NCBI GenBank assembly: GCA_020636435.1
Contig: JACJXX010000001.1
Location: 248,001-312,000, forward strand
Reading direction: 5' to 3'
Source: Lewinellaceae bacterium
GTDB taxonomy: Bacteria > Bacteroidota > Bacteroidia > Chitinophagales > Saprospiraceae
DNA length: 64,000 bases
How positions within the stretch are numbered: position 1 is the first letter of the stretch; every line of letters begins with the position of its first letter. Positions 60,424 through 64,000 of this stretch are shown here, piece after piece. The notes beneath the pieces were generated by a model. It worked only from the letters and a program-made list of their open reading frames with translations. It was not told the origin of the DNA and did no database searches. A program made the translations under genes and the position numbers.

Positions 60424-60995
60424 TTTCCTGCTAGGTTTGGTGCATTCATATTGCCAAATTTGAGAACGCTGTTGGGGTCGTAGCTATTGTCATAACGCGC
60501 AAACCTGGGGTCTTTGAAAGGACCCATGAACATTTTGCGGCGAACGCCAACCTCCACCACCGGCACGTTCGTGCTCTGGTAGGTAATGGTATCCGCCTGA
60601 ATGTCGAACTGAGCGCCGGCGCCGTAAGGTACAAAACGCAAAGAATCGAGATGGATACCCATCGCCCGTATAGAGTCGATTGCCGGCATGTACGTCGTAT
60701 CGTAGATGATCTCTCCGGTGAAATCCGGGTCATCGGGGTCGCCGATGACACTCACGATGCTGAAGCTGTCCGTTTTGAGTACCAGAGACAGGGAGTCAAA
60801 GCTTGGAGCGAACCCTCCTTTGATGTTGCGGAAGGCTTCCTGCGCAGTCCTGATCTTCATCAACTTGTCGATCACTGCACGTTCCCGCTTCTCCTTCTCA
60901 GCTTTGAAGGCAATAGGTTCGCGGATGCTGCTGATGAGCACCCATACCAAACCTACGATAATGGCGGCCAGAACTAAGTTGATTAACATTCTCAT
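60411..60995 (-). CDS. Hypothetical single-span membrane protein
   Basis: This 194-residue protein has one N-terminal transmembrane helix (LINLVLAAIIVGLVWVLISS) and then a basic region and a soluble domain (RTAQEAFRNIKGGFAPSFDS ... VPVVEVGVRRKMFMGPFKDP). The helix plus TAQEAFRNIKG resembles the start of a pseudopilin or minor pilin, but no prepilin peptidase site is seen. Overlaps DUF3822 by 13 bp, so they are co-transcribed. Function unknown. Confidence 0.72.
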   Translation of the reverse strand: MRMLINLVLAAIIVGLVWVLISSIREPIAFKAEKEKRERAVIDKLMKIRTAQEAFRNIKGGFAPSFDSLSLVLKTDSFSIVSVIGDPDDPDFTGEIIYDTTYMPAIDSIRAMGIHLDSLRFVPYGAGAQFDIQADTITYQSTNVPVVEVGVRRKMFMGPFKDPRFARYDNSYDPNSVLKFGNMNAPNLAGNWER

Positions 60996-61166
60996 TTTTC
61001 GGTTTGTTTTGACGCAATAATAAAGATTTTTAGGTAAAAATTGCTTTTTGAGCTAAAGCAATTTTAACACAATTACCTGAGACGAAAAAACAAACCGCCC
61101 TCAAAAATAAAGTCTGCCCGCTACCTTTTAACACCTTTCGCCGATATGGGAAGCTAAATGGCGGCT

Positions 61167-61568
61167 TTATTTGGCGCCCACCCGGCAATTGCCGATGTAG
61201 GCGGCGCCCTCTTCCACCACCAGGAATTTAGCCTGAATATCTCCTTCTATCCGGGCGGTCCCCATCAGTTGCAGGGTGCCGTTGACCGACACATCGCCCT
61301 TAATGTTGCCCATTACCACCGCCTCGGCAGCCGTCACCTTGCCCTCTATCCTGCCTGCCTCCCCGACGACGAGCCGGCGCTCGCATTTGAGTTGCCCCAC
61401 AACGATCCCGTCGAGGCGGATGTTCTCCGTCGACGAAAAATCGCCTTCTATGCGGGTGCCTTTGGCAACTACGCAGTTGGCGTCGCTGCCTTTGGGGGCA
61501 GCCCCTCGCGGGGCTTCGGCTTTATCTACCTTCGGGTTTGCTTTGGAACGCATTGTTATTCCAGCCAT
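61167..61568 (-). CDS. Bactofilin (polymer-forming cytoskeletal protein)
   Basis: This 133-residue protein has the bactofilin beta-helix repeats VVAKGTRIEGDFSSTENIRL, DGIVVGQLKCERRLVVG, GRIEGKVTAAEAVVMGNIKG and RIEGDIQAKFLVVEEGAAYI. Bactofilins polymerise without nucleotides and shape cell structures or anchor enzymes. Start chosen at ATG 61568 (MAGITMRSK); an in-frame TTG at 61589 is less likely. Divergent from tsaD. No peptidoglycan hydrolase gene of the usual LytM type is adjacent. Confidence 0.9.
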   Translation of the reverse strand: MAGITMRSKANPKVDKAEAPRGAAPKGSDANCVVAKGTRIEGDFSSTENIRLDGIVVGQLKCERRLVVGEAGRIEGKVTAAEAVVMGNIKGDVSVNGTLQLMGTARIEGDIQAKFLVVEEGAAYIGNCRVGAK

Positions 61569-61694
61569 CTGATCACAGTTTTTGGTCAATTTTTTATCTT
61601 ACCGCCGAACCCTTCCGGCACAGGTGTTGTACTTTTGAGGACAATGGGGTTTGCGCGTTACCAAATTAACAAAATTTTTATTTATTCTTTCAAT

Positions 61695-62696
61695 ATGAGC
61701 ATTACTATTCTAGGTATTGAATCCTCTTGCGATGACACGTCGGCGGCAGTGCTCCGCGACGGCGAGGTGCTCAGCAACTGCGTCGCCAATCAGGAGGCTC
61801 ACCGGTTATACGGGGGGGTAGTGCCGGAAGTTGCATCGCGCGCCCACCAAATACAGATCGTACCCGTAGTGGACCTGGCCATCAAAAAGGCCGGCATCGA
61901 CAAGCAGGAGATCAGTGCCGTCGCCTTCACGCGCGGCCCCGGGCTCATCGGTTCGCTTATTGTTGGGGTTTCCTTTGCCAAGGCTTATGCCCTCAGCCTG
62001 GGCATTCCCCTGATTGAGGTCAACCACATGCAGGCCCACGTGCTGGCCCACTTCGCCGAGGCCCCCCGGCCACCCTTTCCCTTCCTCTGCCTGACGGTTT
62101 CCGGGGGCCACACCCAAATCGTGCTGGCCCGCGGCCACCTCGATATGGAAGTCATTGGCCAAACGCTGGACGACGCTGCCGGCGAGGCTTTTGACAAAAC
62201 CGGCAAACTGCTGGGGCTGGACTACCCCGCCGGGCCGCTCGTCGACCAGCTCGCCCAAAACGGCCAGCCGGTGTTCGGCTTCCCCGAGCCGCAAATCCCC
62301 GGGCTGGATTTCAGCTTCAGCGGCCTGAAGACTTCCATCCTCTACTTCCTCCAAAAGCAGAAAAAGGAGAACCCGGATTTCATCCGGGAAAACAGGGCCG
62401 ACATCTGCGCCTCGGTGCAAAGCCGCATCGTCAGCATCCTGCTCAACAAACTCAGCCGGGCGGCCGAAGAAACGGGCATACGCGAAATTGCCATCGCCGG
62501 CGGCGTCTCCGCCAACTCCGAACTGCGGTCTGCGCTGGAAAAAACCGGAATGGAAAAGGGGTGGAACACTTACATTCCAAAATTTGAATACTGCACCGAT
62601 AACGCGGCCATGATTGCCGTAACGGGTTATTATAAATACCTCAAAGGAGAGTTTGTGGGCCAGGAGGCGGCGCCGGTGGCGAGGTGGAGGGTGTAG
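61695..62696 (+). CDS. tsaD: tRNA N6-adenosine threonylcarbamoyltransferase
   Basis: This 333-residue ASKHA-fold enzyme forms t6A37 in tRNAs that read ANN codons. It has LGIESSCDDTSAAVL at the start, metal-binding His 111 and His 115 in VNHMQAHVLAH, FTRGPGLIGSLIVG, TVSGGHTQIVLARG and the late Asp block KFEYCTDNAAMIAVTGYY. Length fits the family. Start ATG 61695. It is followed by a dispersed repeat. Confidence 0.96.
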   Translation: MSITILGIESSCDDTSAAVLRDGEVLSNCVANQEAHRLYGGVVPEVASRAHQIQIVPVVDLAIKKAGIDKQEISAVAFTRGPGLIGSLIVGVSFAKAYALSLGIPLIEVNHMQAHVLAHFAEAPRPPFPFLCLTVSGGHTQIVLARGHLDMEVIGQTLDDAAGEAFDKTGKLLGLDYPAGPLVDQLAQNGQPVFGFPEPQIPGLDFSFSGLKTSILYFLQKQKKENPDFIRENRADICASVQSRIVSILLNKLSRAAEETGIREIAIAGGVSANSELRSALEKTGMEKGWNTYIPKFEYCTDNAAMIAVTGYYKYLKGEFVGQEAAPVARWRV

Positions 62697-62830
62697 ATGG
62701 ATGGTTGCCTTCGACAAGCTCAGGGCGAAATGGTTGGATGGCTGGATGGTTGGCATGGAGTGAACTCAGTCGGTCGACACCATTCCCTAACCAACAACCA
62801 TCAACGGACAACCAACAACAATCCCCAAAG
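62697..62830. repeat. Spacer with GGATGGTT words and a CTTCGACAAGCTCAGGGC repeat
   Basis: The spacer between convergent tsaD and the DUF697-like gene contains TTGGATGGCTGGATGGTT and the phrase CTTCGACAAGCTCAGGGC, which I recognise as a common dispersed bacterial repeat. No gene seen. Confidence 0.45.
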
Positions 62831-63529
62831 CTAGAATTCGCTGATCAATTTCTTCTTCATGTCCTGGAATTCCTCCTCCGAGATGATGCCGTTGTCCCGA
62901 AGCTGGCCCAGTTCCTTGAGGCGCTGAAGGACATTGCCCTCTTTTTCTTCATTGCCGGCGGCTTTATCCTTTTCTGCCTCGGCCTTTACTTTTGTTTCCG
63001 CTTCAGCTTTCACTTTGGCCTCGGCTTCGGCCTTTGCTTTTTTATCCGCTTCCGCTTCCTTGCGCGCCTTTTCGTCCTTGCGCAACTGCTCGGCTACTTT
63101 TTTGCCCTTTTCGAATTGTTCTTTATACAGTTTTTTCAGCCGGGCGGGGTCAAAATCCAGGATGGTGCCGCCGGATTCGAAGTGGCGCTTGAAGACCTGC
63201 CCAAGGGCGTAGGTGGAGGCCCCGGCAAAGACGGAAACCGTCACTCCTCCGATGATGGAACCCACCACCGGAATCATTTTCACCAGGCTGCCGGCAGTGA
63301 CGCGGGCCAGGGTAGTGCTCGTCAGGGAAGTGACGATGGCCTTGCCCTGCGTCTCGGAAAAATCGACGTCGTAAACCTTGCTCATCTGCCGGATCATATC
63401 CAATTGAAGGGCGCTGACGGCAAAAATATCGGCAATGAGCACCGGGATCAGCCCCGCGCCCATAGACCAGATCACGTGGTTGCGAATAATGGTGTCGACG
63501 TGCTTGGAACGTTCGCTGTCGTTGCTCAT
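62831..63529 (-). CDS. DUF697-like membrane protein with charged stalk and SHOCT-like C-terminus
   Basis: This 232-residue protein has two hydrophobic helices (VIWSMGAGLIPVLIADIFAV and SLVKMIPVVGSIIGGVTVSV) with DMIRQMSKVYDVDFSETQGK between them, as in the DUF697 family often linked to GTPases. A Lys/Glu/Ala repeat stalk (about 160-205) follows. The end LKELGQLRDNGIISEEEFQD then MKKKL is a SHOCT-type short C-terminal module. ATG 63529 is chosen; an in-frame TTG at 63631 would add 34 residues. No GTPase gene is adjacent. Function unknown. Confidence 0.78.
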   Translation of the reverse strand: MSNDSERSKHVDTIIRNHVIWSMGAGLIPVLIADIFAVSALQLDMIRQMSKVYDVDFSETQGKAIVTSLTSTTLARVTAGSLVKMIPVVGSIIGGVTVSVFAGASTYALGQVFKRHFESGGTILDFDPARLKKLYKEQFEKGKKVAEQLRKDEKARKEAEADKKAKAEAEAKVKAEAETKVKAEAEKDKAAGNEEKEGNVLQRLKELGQLRDNGIISEEEFQDMKKKLISEF

Positions 63530-63707
63530 GATTTTGTCTTTTATCTTTTTCGTGGCGTAGTCTATTAGCTTCTTAGGTTCCACAATGGTTGAAATTTTTC
63601 CAATATTAAAGGCATTATTTGTTTTGTGCAAGGTTTCTTCGACTAAAGGAATGGAATGAGGGATTGATATTCACATCCCTCATTCCCTCATTCCTTCAAT
63701 CACTCAC

Positions 63708-64000
63708 TCACTCCACCCTCACCCGCACTCCTTCCGAGTGGCTCGTAAACTCCGGCGCATACATGCACTGGATGCTCGCCAGGCCGTTGGAAAAATCGCC
63801 CTTGTGCACCACTCTCAGCGGGTATTCGAACACGTACGTTCCTTTGGGCAGGTAGCCGATAAAGAAGTGCGTGGCCAGGTCGCGGGTGCTCTCGTAATAG
63901 CCCAGGCCGCCCTGCCATTTGTATTGGCTGAAGACGTTGATGGGCTCCAGGCCGCTGGCGCGCATATCCTTCAGGTGCACGTACTCCATGTCGCGGTCTA
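63708..64000 (-). CDS. Alpha-2-macroglobulin family protein, C-terminal end (cut by window edge)
   Basis: The frame enters from the right edge as RDMEYVHLKDMRASGLEPIN and ends at 63708. The text VFSQYKWQGGLGYYESTRDL and FFIGYLPKGTYVFEYPLRVV matches the last domains of bacterial alpha-2-macroglobulins, large envelope protease traps. The thioester region, if present, lies outside the window. About 97 residues are seen. The stop is just before the octamer-rich spacer 63655-63715. Confidence 0.85.
   Translation of the reverse strand, partial: DRDMEYVHLKDMRASGLEPINVFSQYKWQGGLGYYESTRDLATHFFIGYLPKGTYVFEYPLRVVHKGDFSNGLASIQCMYAPEFTSHSEGVRVRVE

Overview
The window reads as chromosome of a fairly GC-rich Bacteroidota, most likely from the Saprospiria (Lewinella/Haliscomenobacter-like). 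Evidence: a FecI/FecR/TonB-receptor trio with an STN domain, a type IX secretion C-terminal tail, promoters of the TAnnTTTG type, an RsmD/DUF3822 pair, DUF4296, a YfhO protein, bactofilin, and intergenic spacers crowded with short repeats. The lineage is inferred from gene content only.

Layout. 1-1384: N-terminal part of a Dna2-like nuclease/helicase. 1598-5841: sigma factor, anti-sigma and outer membrane receptor. 6449-13590: a Tat-exported Gfo/Idh/MocA oxidoreductase, a BNR beta-propeller overlapping a MoaD/ThiS-like gene, a beta-barrel protein and a DUF1800/DUF1501 pair. 13600-14230: nested small inverted-repeat elements. 14280-15495: two Uma2 paralogues. 16932-26035: a minus-strand cluster that looks like a prokaryotic conflict or signalling system. 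It holds a caspase with an EAD11-like adaptor and coiled-coil tail, a frameshifted coiled-coil ORF, an inactive-STAND-like protein, a MoxR AAA+ ATPase and a 1423-residue membrane protein with degenerate vWA-like, WG-like, OmpA-like and FISUMP domains. It has been disturbed by an AT-rich insertion, a duplicated caspase-tail fragment and a 94-bp MITE-like element. 27537-31114: gpsA and a YfhO protein. 31277-32232: an AT-rich PIN toxin-antitoxin cassette. 32313-38652: a surface-polysaccharide region (two glycosyltransferases, methyltransferase, sulfotransferase, flippase) containing an XisH/XisI pair. 38919-53197: housekeeping and regulation (hutU, ABC-F, a two-component system, SixA, an SDR, a TlpA-like protein, a very long secreted coiled-coil protein, pyrR-pyrB). 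53308-64000: a lipoprotein, glnS, argS, rsmD/DUF3822, bactofilin, tsaD, a DUF697/SHOCT-like protein and the end of an alpha-2-macroglobulin.

Two themes stand out. One is the caspase/MoxR operon, where a likely proteolytic effector is linked to an ATPase and a membrane sensor. The other is the spacers: at least five MITE-like elements, four with recognisable target-site duplications of 8, 8, 9 and 2 bp, and several unrelated tandem arrays that share an 8-bp period.
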